64,000 nucleotides of DNA, taken from NCBI GenBank assembly GCA_002314195.1, contig DCCQ01000049.1, positions 6,763-70,762 of the forward strand. The letters are read 5' to 3'. This DNA comes from Bacteroidales bacterium UBA1077. GTDB lineage: Bacteria; Bacteroidota; Bacteroidia; Bacteroidales; UBA932. Under the pieces are notes generated by a model, which worked only from the letters and a program-made list of their open reading frames with translations, did no database searches and had not been told where the DNA came from. This document shows positions 19,276 through 30,782 of the stretch, one piece after another; position 1 is the stretch's first letter, and the number at the start of each line of letters is the position of its first letter. Both the position numbers and the translations under genes were made by a program.

Positions 19276-19311
19276 ATAAGAATCTAATAATCAAATGAAA
19301 ATACAAGCGAA

Positions 19312-19977
19312 ATGAAGAAGATAATAGTTGACAAGGACTCGCACGGAACCATAGCGATCAATTGGGCGGTCATAGCCATCCTTATCGGGTGTACGTTATG
19401 TTTCATCCACAATCCGTACGTCTATATTCCTATCATTGTAGTACTGCTTGCATTCGCTTTTTTCGTGTTCTGGTTCCACAGGGTTCCGGACAGGGATATT
19501 CCTGAAGGTGACAGCAAGATGATCACATCAGTTGCCGATGGCAAGGTTGTGATAGTGGATAAGGCCTATGAGAAAGAATATTTCCAGGACGACCGCATCC
19601 AGGTGTCAGTTTACATGGACTTCTTCGACGTCCACACGAATTTCTGGCCTATGGTCGGCGAGATTTCCTATTACAAGTATCACCCGGGAAGATATCTGCT
19701 CGCATTTCTGCCTAAGGCTTCAGAGAAGAACGAGCATTCTTCCACCGTCATCCGCAACGAGCACGGTGAGATATTGTTCAGACAAATTGCCGGAACTTTC
19801 GCCCGAAGGATTGTCTGCTACTCTAAGGAGGGTGACAAGGTCGAAAGAGGCAAGCAGTGCGGAATCATCAAATTCGGCTCACGAATCGACATATTCCTTC
19901 CGCTTGACGCTGAGATCAAGGTGAAGGAAGGAGATTTCACAAGAGCCTGCGAGACTGTTATCGCTGAACTTAAATAA
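19312..19977 (+). CDS. psd: Phosphatidylserine decarboxylase
   Basis: Converts phosphatidylserine to phosphatidylethanolamine at the inner membrane. 221 residues, the short form, with one or two N-terminal hydrophobic segments (about 15-55). The motif FFDVHTNFWP marks the core, and KFGSR near residue 190 is the expected self-cleavage site, where the Ser becomes the pyruvoyl group. Last gene of the rsfS operon. Its 3' end overlaps the convergent ispG by 8 bases. Confidence 0.94.
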   Translation: MKKIIVDKDSHGTIAINWAVIAILIGCTLCFIHNPYVYIPIIVVLLAFAFFVFWFHRVPDRDIPEGDSKMITSVADGKVVIVDKAYEKEYFQDDRIQVSVYMDFFDVHTNFWPMVGEISYYKYHPGRYLLAFLPKASEKNEHSSTVIRNEHGEILFRQIAGTFARRIVCYSKEGDKVERGKQCGIIKFGSRIDIFLPLDAEIKVKEGDFTRACETVIAELK

Positions 19978-21316
19978 CCTGTGACTGATACGCCTCAATC
20001 AGTTCTACAAGACGATCCACGGCTTCCGTGTCCTGAATATGCTTCAGCACGGGCTTCTTTCCTTTATATATGGTGACCTTGTGGTTTCCTTCGCCGACAT
20101 ATCCCCAATCTGCGTCAGCCATCTCCCCGGGACCGTTAACTATGCAGCCCATTACAGCAATGACTGTATTCTTGAGATGTGAGGTTCTGGCTTTGACTTC
20201 CTCAAAAGCCCTCTGGAGGTCATACATTGTACGGCCGCAGCCAGGGCAGGCTACATATTCCGGTTTATAGAAGCGCCTTCTAGCCGCCTGCATCAATTCA
20301 TCAACGAGATAGGCACCGATTCCGGAATCTTGGATCGAGATTATATCACCTGAATCGCCTGAATATGTTCCTTTAATTTCAAGTTCGTCCAATGTCTTGT
20401 CCAGCAGCCTCTTGCCGAAGTCACAAGACACATCTAACAAAAGTGTTTCTCGTGAGGGGGAGTCGTAAACAGCTGTCGCTTTACGTCCCTGAATGCTAAT
20501 GGAGGACATAGATGACGCAATCTTGTGTCCGTAACGGGCCGCAAGGTAACGCGCCACAGGCAACTCAGCCTCAGGGTCCTCAGTCAAGGAAACCCTCACG
20601 GTGTCGCCAATCCCTTCAGAGAGAAGGGTGGAGATTCCCACACAGGACTTGATTCTTCCACTGTCTCCGTTGCCGGCCTCGGTTACCCCGACATGAAGCG
20701 GGTAAATCAACCCGTTTTCCTTCATGGCGGACATGAGTTTGCGGTAAGCCTCGACCATAACAATTGTGTTACTGGATTTAAGCGAGACGACAACATTATG
20801 AAAGCCTGCATCTTCGCACATTGACAGCCATTCCAAGGCGGCTTTGGCCATAGCATCAGGTGTGTTGCCGTAAAGGTTGGTTATGTAGTCGCCCAACGAG
20901 CCATGATTGACCCCGATTCTGATTGCCGTGCCGTTGTCCCTACAGACATCGATGAGCCTTGCGAACTGCCTGCGTGCTTCTTCATGGTCTCTGTGAAAAT
21001 TACCTGGATTAATCCTGACTTTCTCCACAAACGGAGCGACCATGATAGCCGTCTGGGAAGAAAAATGGATGTCAGCCACTATCGGCACGTTGATGTCAAG
21101 TTCCTTCAATCGGGATTTGATTGACTTAACGCACTCCACATCCGCAGGACCAGGCACGGTTATCCGGATCATTTCCGCTCCCGCCTCATAAAGTCTGACA
21201 CATTGTGCCACCGTGGCTTCCACATCGGATGTGTGGCTGTTGCACATCGTCTGAACCACAATCGGGTTCCCCCCACCGATCAAGACATTACCTGCCTTTG
21301 CTGTCAATGTTCTCAT
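19970..21316 (-). CDS. ispG: 4-hydroxy-3-methylbut-2-enyl diphosphate synthase (IspG)
   Basis: Penultimate enzyme of the MEP isoprenoid pathway, a [4Fe-4S] reductase. With ATG 21316 it has 448 residues; a start at 21352 would add 12 but reaches deeper into the upstream gene. The TIM-barrel part (about 1-265) is clear (VADIHFSSQ, KVRINPGNF, GVTEAGNGDSG). The C-terminal iron-sulfur domain carries ACPGCGRT and VMGCIVNGPGE. Between them lies an insert of about 80 residues, shorter than the extra domain I recall from the roughly 600-residue Bacteroidetes/plant form and absent from the 372-residue E. coli form. Last gene of the ligA operon; overlaps the preceding gene. Confidence 0.93.
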   Translation of the reverse strand: MRTLTAKAGNVLIGGGNPIVVQTMCNSHTSDVEATVAQCVRLYEAGAEMIRITVPGPADVECVKSIKSRLKELDINVPIVADIHFSSQTAIMVAPFVEKVRINPGNFHRDHEEARRQFARLIDVCRDNGTAIRIGVNHGSLGDYITNLYGNTPDAMAKAALEWLSMCEDAGFHNVVVSLKSSNTIVMVEAYRKLMSAMKENGLIYPLHVGVTEAGNGDSGRIKSCVGISTLLSEGIGDTVRVSLTEDPEAELPVARYLAARYGHKIASSMSSISIQGRKATAVYDSPSRETLLLDVSCDFGKRLLDKTLDELEIKGTYSGDSGDIISIQDSGIGAYLVDELMQAARRRFYKPEYVACPGCGRTMYDLQRAFEEVKARTSHLKNTVIAVMGCIVNGPGEMADADWGYVGEGNHKVTIYKGKKPVLKHIQDTEAVDRLVELIEAYQSQVI

Positions 21317-22181
21317 TTTGCTTAGGATAATAAACCTGCTGATAAGCCTCACGCCTTAACTGAGCCTTGCCGCGCCCGGTTCTTCTTGTTAGTTGGAAAT
21401 AAACTCCCGCTGTGACCATTATGTCAAACGGGTACGCGAACCTGTAGTAATCCTTGCTGGCATAATCCGGATCATAAAGCGTTCCCCATGAATATCTAAC
21501 GTTCGCGTTGATGTGGAATTCCACAGGATCGAAGACCAAACCCACACCCAATCCACCGCACAGTCCGTAGTCGAAGCGCCTGTCTGTGTCCAGGAAGGAA
21601 TTCACTATTTCTTCTCTCACACGATCTCCGGTTCTCGTTATACCAAGCCTGTAACCGCCATAGATTCCAAAATCGGCCATGACTTTGTAATGCAGGCCGT
21701 CCAAATGGAGGTGGGCCATGAATGGAGCCTCTGCGAATTTTATTATAGCCTGCGAGGCTCCTTCAATATTGGCGATCTCCTTTGTGTCCTTATCTTCTTT
21801 GAACTTGTAGCCTTCATGGCTGTAACGCAGTCCTATCTTGAATCCAAAATATGGCATATAACCGAACATCTTGCCGTAACGGGTATAGAATATTCCGAAA
21901 GTGCCAGGCACTAAAAAGGTTGATTGTGTGTATGGGGGATTAAACGACATTCGATTGAACGACACTCCGTATTCAACCCCGATCAAGGAATAATCGTTCA
22001 CCTCGAAGACGCGGTTGACTTTGACCGTATCCAGATATGCGTCCGAGTACGTCATCGGTGTAATGACGCTGTCAACCGCCACTTTGGGCATCTTGAGCGT
22101 GTCCGAAAGATCTTGAGCCAACGCACTCAAACCAAGAGTGGTAAAGATCGCAACAGTAAGAATATATCTAAAAGTCCTCAT
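21288..22181 (-). CDS. Outer membrane beta-barrel protein (PorT-like family)
   Basis: 297 residues with a signal peptide (MRTFRYILTVAIFTTLGLSA then AQ) and a series of amphipathic beta strands with Gly/aromatic alternation (for example MPYFGFKIGLRYSH, YKVMADFGIYGGYRLGI). This resembles the outer-membrane beta-barrel family that also contains PorT. There is no specific evidence for a type IX secretion role. The C-terminal tail is polar and Gln/Arg-rich. It lies 9 bases after the Ig-like lipoprotein gene and overlaps ispG, so it belongs to the ligA operon. Function unknown. Confidence 0.75.
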   Translation of the reverse strand: MRTFRYILTVAIFTTLGLSALAQDLSDTLKMPKVAVDSVITPMTYSDAYLDTVKVNRVFEVNDYSLIGVEYGVSFNRMSFNPPYTQSTFLVPGTFGIFYTRYGKMFGYMPYFGFKIGLRYSHEGYKFKEDKDTKEIANIEGASQAIIKFAEAPFMAHLHLDGLHYKVMADFGIYGGYRLGITRTGDRVREEIVNSFLDTDRRFDYGLCGGLGVGLVFDPVEFHINANVRYSWGTLYDPDYASKDYYRFAYPFDIMVTAGVYFQLTRRTGRGKAQLRREAYQQVYYPKQNENIDSKGR

Positions 22182-22190
22182 GAATAAGCG

Positions 22191-23984
22191 TTATTTGAAG
22201 AATGTCGTCAGATCGAGATCCTGATTAATCTCGCTTCGTTCGGGGATATCGAACAACTCACTGTCTTTCGTCATCAAGAACTTGACCTTCTCCGGCTGTC
22301 TATGCGCAAGCAAATTTCCAGAATCCACAATTCCGTTCCTGTTCAGATCCTCAGTGATTCTGATCGAATATTTCCCGGTTTTAAGATACGGGAATATCAG
22401 CGCAGAATCTGACTCTATAACATAACTGCGGAGGATCGAAGACTTTTTCTCATCCAGCAGCTCCACTATGTACTTGTTGCCGTTCACCCCGGTGAGATTC
22501 AAGGTGAACTGGCTCAAATTGTCATCCTTCGGAAGTGAGACTTTCACCTCTGTGCTGTCGTTCCAATAGCCGTTGATGTCTTTGAATGTCCTTTGAGGAA
22601 TCTTGAAGAAATACTCGTAACCAGACTGGATATTAACCTGAGGTGTAATATTGTACTTTCTCAGGTTCAGAGAATCACGCTCTATCTTGAACTTCTCGGC
22701 CTGCTCTTTCTGCCTTGGATTGATTGACTTGAAAATCAATGAGTCGAATTCACCAAGAATCGGAGGATAATCAAATTCCAACGTGATTCCATATTGCTCG
22801 AAAGTCTCAGGCTCAGCCTTCAGGTTCAGTCCGCATATCGTGTCCTTATGCTCAACCTTCTTTCTTGCCGACCTGGACTTGGGCTTGTTCTCGTCCACAA
22901 GACTAACCTTTTCAGTAAAAGGCTGGAGCACTCCCAAAGTGTCGGTTTTCCAATACTTCACAAACAGATGAAGGGAATCGGGCATAGGCTTCTGACTGTT
23001 AAGCCATAGTAAAAGGCTGTCCTTCTCAATGTTGAACTCGGTGATGACATCCCTTGCCGGAAAGCCTTGGAACCAAAGGGAATCTATCCTTGCGTCAGGA
23101 GCCATGAATGTGATGTACGCGGCTCTGTCCCCCGTCCTTTTCTTGTTCATCAAGATCTGTTTGGATGGTTTTTCCCTGAACACATTAAGCCGTAGTTCGG
23201 CTTTCCTAGCCTGACAGGCCAAGGTGTCCTTCATGTCGAACTTCATAAGTTCCGCCACCGTGTCATTGACGACATTGACTGGTCTGAACAACGTGTCAAG
23301 AAAGGCGATCCTGTCCTCGTCGGGATCATAGAGGTTGTTGCCGTTGCCATCCACCACGGCATAGACGCGGAAAAGTGTATCCTGAATATTCCTGAGCGCG
23401 AAATAGCCCCAATCGTCAGTCTTGACAGCGGCGACAGGCCTTTCGAGGAAGACTGCCGAATCCCTCTGATCCTTATAAAGCATCACCGTGGCACCCTTGA
23501 TCGGGTTTAGAGTGTTGCAGTCCTGGACGATTCCAGTAACGTACATGGAATCGATCGCGTCCCCCGTTGAGAACACGGTGGTGAACCCGGGAAACATGTT
23601 TCCTTCGTTGTTGTCAGCTATCGCGCCTGTCAAATCAATCGTGTAGGTTGTGTTCGGAAGAAGATCCTCCTCAAAATAAACAATGACACTCTTTCCTCTT
23701 ATCTTGTACTTCGGGCTTTTCTTCTGGGGAGGGGAGAGGAATATTCCCTTGGGATCCTTGACGGTGACGTATTCATCAAACGTGAATGTGACCTTGGTTC
23801 CATGAACAGGAACGGAAACCGTTCCAGGCCGCGGGTCAACCTTTCTTATCACCGGAGGTATCGTGTCCTTCAAACCGCCGGTCGGAGCCTGAGTCGTGTT
23901 GGCACATGACGGTTGGAACACGGAAAAGGCCAACAGCGCGGCCGCCGGCAGCAAAGGGATAAATCTAGAGAACATTTTTTTCAT
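22191..23984 (-). CDS. Ig-like (Big_5) domain lipoprotein
   Basis: 597-residue envelope protein of unknown function. A hydrophobic N-terminal segment ends at a likely lipobox before Cys27 (FSVFQPSCANTT), so it is probably a lipoprotein. Residues about 40-140 match a bacterial Ig-like domain (PPVIRKVDPRPGT then FTFDEYVTVKDP and LPNTTYTIDLTGAIADNNEGN). Then comes a carboxypeptidase-regulatory-like beta sandwich with DGNGNNLYDPDEDRIA. A second calcium-type stretch EDLNRNGIVDSGN lies near the C-terminus. It sits between the RelA/SpoT gene and the outer membrane barrel gene. This arrangement suggests a surface or periplasmic partner of the barrel, which is inference. Confidence 0.8.
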   Translation of the reverse strand: MKKMFSRFIPLLPAAALLAFSVFQPSCANTTQAPTGGLKDTIPPVIRKVDPRPGTVSVPVHGTKVTFTFDEYVTVKDPKGIFLSPPQKKSPKYKIRGKSVIVYFEEDLLPNTTYTIDLTGAIADNNEGNMFPGFTTVFSTGDAIDSMYVTGIVQDCNTLNPIKGATVMLYKDQRDSAVFLERPVAAVKTDDWGYFALRNIQDTLFRVYAVVDGNGNNLYDPDEDRIAFLDTLFRPVNVVNDTVAELMKFDMKDTLACQARKAELRLNVFREKPSKQILMNKKRTGDRAAYITFMAPDARIDSLWFQGFPARDVITEFNIEKDSLLLWLNSQKPMPDSLHLFVKYWKTDTLGVLQPFTEKVSLVDENKPKSRSARKKVEHKDTICGLNLKAEPETFEQYGITLEFDYPPILGEFDSLIFKSINPRQKEQAEKFKIERDSLNLRKYNITPQVNIQSGYEYFFKIPQRTFKDINGYWNDSTEVKVSLPKDDNLSQFTLNLTGVNGNKYIVELLDEKKSSILRSYVIESDSALIFPYLKTGKYSIRITEDLNRNGIVDSGNLLAHRQPEKVKFLMTKDSELFDIPERSEINQDLDLTTFFK

Positions 23985-24013
23985 CGCGGATCGAATATAT
24001 TCAAAAATCAGGC

Positions 24014-26230
24014 TCAGATTTCAGTTCTTATGACACTTTTTATTCCGTCAATCGAGCCCAGTTTGCGTATCATCCTGTCCAAGGCGGCCCTGTCGTGGAC
24101 GTAAAGGTCTATATAACCGGAGAATATGCCCTCATCGGTGCTCAGATAGACCTTGCGCATGTTCACACCCATTACCAATGATATGTAACGAGAGATTTCG
24201 TTCAGCAAGCCGACCCTGTCAACACCTTTTATTGACAGACGCGCCAGAAAAGATTGGCTGTCGTCATCGTCCCATTGAGGGACCACTACCCAGTCACCAT
24301 GCTTGGACGCGATGCTGTCAGCGACAGGGCATGATTTCTTGTGTACAGTCACAGTTCCGTCTGGAGACTTGATACCGATGACAGGATCACCGGGAATCGG
24401 GCGGCAGCATGTGGCAATAACGTATTCATTCTTGTCCTTCTTGGTTGTCTCTTTCCTCTTTCCGAACCACTGAAACCATGAGTGGCTTTTGTCAGCCTTG
24501 CCTGAAGCGAGGACATCTGACAGATCTCCCGGCTTAAGGACTCCAAGTCCAATGCGGAAAAACATCTCTTCCGCATTACCTCCAGGAATGGAGAAATGCT
24601 TAAGCAGAATCTCAATCGCGTCATTGTTCATCCTGTACCCCAATGATTCCAGCTGATCTGTCAGCATCTTCCTGCCGAGTTCGGCAAGTTCCTTTTTCCT
24701 GCCTTTGAAATAGTCGATCACTATATTTCTGGCATGCCTTGTCTGAAGGAATTGAAGCCACTCCTTCTTCGGCTGTTCGACCTCGGCAGTGATGATTTCA
24801 ACCTGATCGCCGCTTTTGAGAATATGCGAGAGAGGAACAAGTTTCATGTTCACCTTGGCGGCGATCGCCTTGTTGCCGATCTCGGTGTGTATGCTGTAGG
24901 CAAAGTCAAGAGCTGTGGAGCCCTTTTGGACAGATTTCTGGTCACCCTTAGGGGTGAACACCGTAATTTCGCTACTGGTGAGGTCATTATGGATTATGTC
25001 AAGCAATTCAAGAGCGTTGACATCAGGATTTACCAGAATCTCCTTGACCTTGGCCAGCCACTTGTCCATCTCGCTGTCGTTCTCGCTGATATAACCTTCC
25101 TGCTTATAGGTCCAGTGTGCGGCTATGCCCTTCTCGGCGATGTCATCCATCCTCTTTGAACGGATCTGCACCTCTATCCATATTCCGGTGTCGCTCATCA
25201 ATGTACAATGAAGAGCTTCGTATCCATTGCTCTTAGGGTGCTTCACCCAGTCGCGAACACGGTCAGGCTTGTAGCGGTATATTCCCGTGATGATGGAGAA
25301 AATATGGTAGCACTGGTCTCGTTCGCTTTCTTTGGACTTCGGATCCGGCGTGAAGACAATCCTTAGGGCATAAAGGTCATAGACCTGATCGAAGGTGATG
25401 TTCTTCGTCTGCATCTTGTGCCATATAGAATATGGTGTCTTGACCCTCTTGCGTATATCAAAATTGAAACCGGCCTTCCTCAAAGCGCCCTCGATTGGCT
25501 TGATGAAGTCATCAATCTGTTTCTCTTTGCCGCTAAGGTTGGTATTAATCAGCCCTGTAATCTCCTTGTAGGCGTCAGGCTCCTTGTATTTCAGCCAGAT
25601 GTTCTCCATCTCGGACTTGATCTCGTAAAGGCCAAGACGATGGGCGAGAGGAATGAATATGAACATCGTCTCACTGAGAATCTTGTCCCGCTTGTACTCC
25701 GGCATATATTCGATTGTCCGGCAATTGTGAAGACGGTCGGCAAGCTTGATCAGCACGACCCTGACGTCATCATTCAACGTCAGCAGGATCCGTTTGAAAT
25801 TCTCGGCCTGAAGACTCTTGGCATTTGCATCGTTAAGCTTCTTGCTGCGGTCCTCATTGTCGAGCACGTTCTTTATCTTGGTAAGGCCGTCAACAAGGCT
25901 GGCGATCTTGTCTCCAAAGAGTTTGCGGATGTCATCCACCGTGTAGTCCGTGTCCTCCACCACATCATGGAGCAACGCGGCGGCTATCGACTTGTAGCCG
26001 AGTCCGATGTCGGTGACGACTATCTTCGCGACCTCGATAGGGTGGATGATGTAAGGCCCGCCAGAACGCCTTCTGACATTCTTATGGGCTTCATTAGCGA
26101 AATCGAACGCCTTTTGGACAACATCGAGTTCCTGCTGGTTCGCGCAGCGTTTCTCGGCCGCGGCCTTGAGCTGGGCGTAACTCTGACGGATCAGTTCGTA
26201 GTCTTGTTCTGTGAATTGTGAGAAACTCAT
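24014..26230 (-). CDS. Bifunctional (p)ppGpp synthetase/hydrolase (Rel/SpoT family)
   Basis: Controls the stringent response by making and degrading (p)ppGpp. 738 residues with the full long-RSH order: HD hydrolase domain (about 45-200, with ALLHDVVEDTDY, so hydrolysis looks intact), synthetase domain (about 240-370, RVKTPYSIWHKM and DLYALRIVF), TGS domain (about 405-465, FTPKGDQKSVQKGSTALDFAYSIHTEIG) and a C-terminal ACT domain (about 660-738). A conserved CCRPIPGDPVIG element is present. Its start overlaps the stop of the YihY gene by 4 bases (ATGA), so the genes are translationally coupled. Confidence 0.95.
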   Translation of the reverse strand: MSFSQFTEQDYELIRQSYAQLKAAAEKRCANQQELDVVQKAFDFANEAHKNVRRRSGGPYIIHPIEVAKIVVTDIGLGYKSIAAALLHDVVEDTDYTVDDIRKLFGDKIASLVDGLTKIKNVLDNEDRSKKLNDANAKSLQAENFKRILLTLNDDVRVVLIKLADRLHNCRTIEYMPEYKRDKILSETMFIFIPLAHRLGLYEIKSEMENIWLKYKEPDAYKEITGLINTNLSGKEKQIDDFIKPIEGALRKAGFNFDIRKRVKTPYSIWHKMQTKNITFDQVYDLYALRIVFTPDPKSKESERDQCYHIFSIITGIYRYKPDRVRDWVKHPKSNGYEALHCTLMSDTGIWIEVQIRSKRMDDIAEKGIAAHWTYKQEGYISENDSEMDKWLAKVKEILVNPDVNALELLDIIHNDLTSSEITVFTPKGDQKSVQKGSTALDFAYSIHTEIGNKAIAAKVNMKLVPLSHILKSGDQVEIITAEVEQPKKEWLQFLQTRHARNIVIDYFKGRKKELAELGRKMLTDQLESLGYRMNNDAIEILLKHFSIPGGNAEEMFFRIGLGVLKPGDLSDVLASGKADKSHSWFQWFGKRKETTKKDKNEYVIATCCRPIPGDPVIGIKSPDGTVTVHKKSCPVADSIASKHGDWVVVPQWDDDDSQSFLARLSIKGVDRVGLLNEISRYISLVMGVNMRKVYLSTDEGIFSGYIDLYVHDRAALDRMIRKLGSIDGIKSVIRTEI

Positions 26231-27231
26231 ATTTCTACCAAATCTTTATCTCTTTTCATAATCGCCTCCGACACTCCAGGCAGCCCTTTGACGAAACCTC
26301 CTTCGTCCACCGTCTGGAATGAATAGGAGAACTGCGCCCCGTAAAGGATTATCTGCCATCCGAACCTCATCCATACCATGAAGAGGGGGATGGCTGCGAT
26401 GGTTCCGTAAACCGTGTTCAGACGCATCACAAACACCTGTGTCTCAAGGTATAGGTACTGAAGCACGGAGAAGGCCACGCCTGCTATCACCGCGGCTTTC
26501 AGCGCATGGCGGTACTTCACGTCAACCGCCGGAATGAACTTGTACATGGCGGAGAAGATCAGCACCGTGACCGCCCAGGCAACAACCCATCCGAGGAACG
26601 ACTTGATCGTGTCCGTCGCGCCTATCCAGTTCGGGATGAGATCCAGCACGTGTGAATATATGATTGTGCCGGAATATAACAGCAGCACCACAAACGGAGC
26701 CAGTACCAAGATAATCAGATCTATTCCGATGCGTTTGAAGAAGGCCCGATGAAGTTTTCTGACCTTCCAGACATTGTTGAACACTGTCTCGACCCTCATC
26801 ATCATCCAGATGATGAGCCAGACGAACGTCAAGGCGCTTATAAGCCCGAAAACACCGTTCGTGGCAGAATCGAGGATCTTGTCGGCCGAGTTAAGGATGA
26901 TGTCCATGATATTCTGGCTGATGTCCCACGAGAACAGGAGCTCCTTGAGTTTGTCCGCTAGGCCGAAGCCGTTCGTCACAGCGAAAGCCACTGCGATGAA
27001 AGGGACGAAAGCCATTGTGCAGAAATAGCTTAGAGCCACTGCCTGAAAACCGATTTTTTGCTCGGCGAATGTCTGGAAGGCAACCGTGACGACCCTGACA
27101 TCCTTGACAAGGCGAGCCTTGGCCTTTGACAGCTCGTTCTCGTCAAGAGTCCAAACATCCTGTCCGAAGAACTTCTTAGCCCAACGGAACCAAAGTCTGC
27201 ACTTGAATATCAGTTTCCGGAATCCCTTCAT
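26227..27231 (-). CDS. YihY/UPF0761 (BrkB-like) inner membrane protein
   Basis: 334-residue polytopic membrane protein with about six helices after a basic cytoplasmic N-terminus. Family motifs are present: AVALSYFCTMAFVPFIAVA, FGLISALTFVWLIIWMM and NTVYGTIAAIPLFMVWM. Homologues were once named RNase BN, but that activity belongs to another protein; the true function is unknown. ATG 27231 was preferred over TTG 27237. It lies 11 bases after ligA and overlaps the RelA/SpoT start. Confidence 0.88.
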   Translation of the reverse strand: MKGFRKLIFKCRLWFRWAKKFFGQDVWTLDENELSKAKARLVKDVRVVTVAFQTFAEQKIGFQAVALSYFCTMAFVPFIAVAFAVTNGFGLADKLKELLFSWDISQNIMDIILNSADKILDSATNGVFGLISALTFVWLIIWMMMRVETVFNNVWKVRKLHRAFFKRIGIDLIILVLAPFVVLLLYSGTIIYSHVLDLIPNWIGATDTIKSFLGWVVAWAVTVLIFSAMYKFIPAVDVKYRHALKAAVIAGVAFSVLQYLYLETQVFVMRLNTVYGTIAAIPLFMVWMRFGWQIILYGAQFSYSFQTVDEGGFVKGLPGVSEAIMKRDKDLVEI

Positions 27232-27242
27232 CCTCAAAGTCT

Positions 27243-29393
<2,151 letters not shown>

Positions 29394-29456
29394 TTACCGA
29401 ATAAATCCAATAGAAAACCGACTTGATTCTGAAAATACTCACAATCCAAGAACATT

Positions 29457-29487
29457 TTTGAAAAGTTAAAACTGTTTCTTAAATTTG
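29457..29487 (+). promoter_or_regulatory. Promoter of the phosphofructokinase gene
   Basis: TTTG (29457-29460), a 19-base spacer and TAAATTTG (29480-29487) form a textbook Bacteroidota promoter, giving a leader of roughly 37 bases before the ATG at 29531. Confidence 0.75.
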
Positions 29488-29530
29488 TGGCCGTTTTTGA
29501 CGAACATACAAATTTCTAAATCATTCGTAT

Positions 29531-30760
29531 ATGAAAGATTCCATCATCATTCTGTGCGGCGGCGGCCCGGCACCGGGAATGAACACCGTCGTGTTCTCTG
29601 TCGCCAAGACTTTCCTTTCAAACGGCTACAGGGTCATCGGCCTTCACGAAGGCTACACCGGACTCTTCCGCAAGGAGGCCCGCACCGAAGACATCGACTT
29701 CTTCAAGGCTGACGCCTATTTCAACAGAGGCGGTTCCTATCTCCAGATGAGCCGTTTCAAGCCGACCAACGAGGATTTCGAGCAGAATTTCAACCTTGCC
29801 CTCTTCCAGGACAACAACGTGAAGCTCCTCGTGACCGTTGGCGGTGACGACACAGCCTCCACCGCCAACAGAATCGCCAAGTTCCTTGAGGCCAAGAACT
29901 ATCCGATCCACAACATCCACGTTCCTAAGACGATTGATGACGACCTTCCTCTGCCTCACAACGCGCCTACTTTCGGATTCAACTCAGCGAAGGATGAGGG
30001 AGCGCACATCGCGCGCACAGTCTACGAGGATGCCCGCACATCAGGCAACTGGCTTCTCATCTCCGCCATGGGACGCAGCGCCGGCCACCTTGCCCTCGGA
30101 ATCGGCGAGGCCACGCACTGCCCGATGACCATCATCCCTGAGATGTTCAACAAGACGACCATCACGGTCGACAAGATCATCAAGCTGACCCTCTCCGCCA
30201 TCATCAAGAGGAAGCTTCTCGGCATCCCTTACGGAACCGTCGTAGTGGCTGAAGGTGTCTTCCATGACCTTGAGCCAGAGGACATCAAGGCCACCGGAGT
30301 CCACATGACCTACGATGAGCACGGTCACCCTGAACTCGGCAAGATCTCCAAGGCTGTCCTCTTCAACGACATCCTTGAGAAGGAGTTCAAGAAGATCGGC
30401 ATGAAGGTAAAGACCCGTCCTGTGGAGATCGGTTACGATGTCCGCTGCCAGGATCCTGTGGCTTACGACCTCTCTTACTGCACAGAACTCGCTCTCGGAG
30501 TTTATGAGCTCTTCTCAAAGGGCGAGACCGGATGCATGGTCTATGTTGACGAGAACGGCAACGCACAGCCGCTTTACCTGAAGGATCTTCAGAACGCTGA
30601 GGGTAAGATTCCTCCTCGCCGCGTGGACATCGATGGCGGAATCGCCCGCAACTACTACGGACACATCTGCCACTACATCACTCCTGCCGACTACGAGGCA
30701 GCCAAGGCTTACGTTGCCAATCCTGAGGAGTACGACTTCAAGAAAATCCTTAACTGGTAA
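29531..30760 (+). CDS. Phosphofructokinase, pyrophosphate-dependent type
   Basis: Phosphorylates fructose 6-phosphate in glycolysis, or works in reverse. 409 residues of the PFK fold with GGGPAPGMN at the N-terminus. The donor-determining positions read Asp107 in GGDDTAST and Lys133 in PKTIDDD. This is the combination of PPi-dependent enzymes (ATP enzymes usually have Gly at both), so PPi use is predicted. Codon use is strongly biased to C-ending codons, as expected of a highly expressed gene. It is convergent with the GH13 amylase gene, with 22 bases between the stop codons. Confidence 0.93.
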   Translation: MKDSIIILCGGGPAPGMNTVVFSVAKTFLSNGYRVIGLHEGYTGLFRKEARTEDIDFFKADAYFNRGGSYLQMSRFKPTNEDFEQNFNLALFQDNNVKLLVTVGGDDTASTANRIAKFLEAKNYPIHNIHVPKTIDDDLPLPHNAPTFGFNSAKDEGAHIARTVYEDARTSGNWLLISAMGRSAGHLALGIGEATHCPMTIIPEMFNKTTITVDKIIKLTLSAIIKRKLLGIPYGTVVVAEGVFHDLEPEDIKATGVHMTYDEHGHPELGKISKAVLFNDILEKEFKKIGMKVKTRPVEIGYDVRCQDPVAYDLSYCTELALGVYELFSKGETGCMVYVDENGNAQPLYLKDLQNAEGKIPPRRVDIDGGIARNYYGHICHYITPADYEAAKAYVANPEEYDFKKILNW

Positions 30761-30782
30761 GATTTGAATATATGAGGTTCAG

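Noticed and set aside
21288..22181. Assignment of the outer membrane barrel gene as porT of the type IX secretion system
   Set aside because: Only general barrel similarity is visible; no other type IX genes are nearby and no sorting-domain proteins were seen in the window.
25418..26221. 267-codon plus-strand frame opposite the RelA/SpoT gene
   Set aside because: Antisense shadow with no independent start context or motifs.
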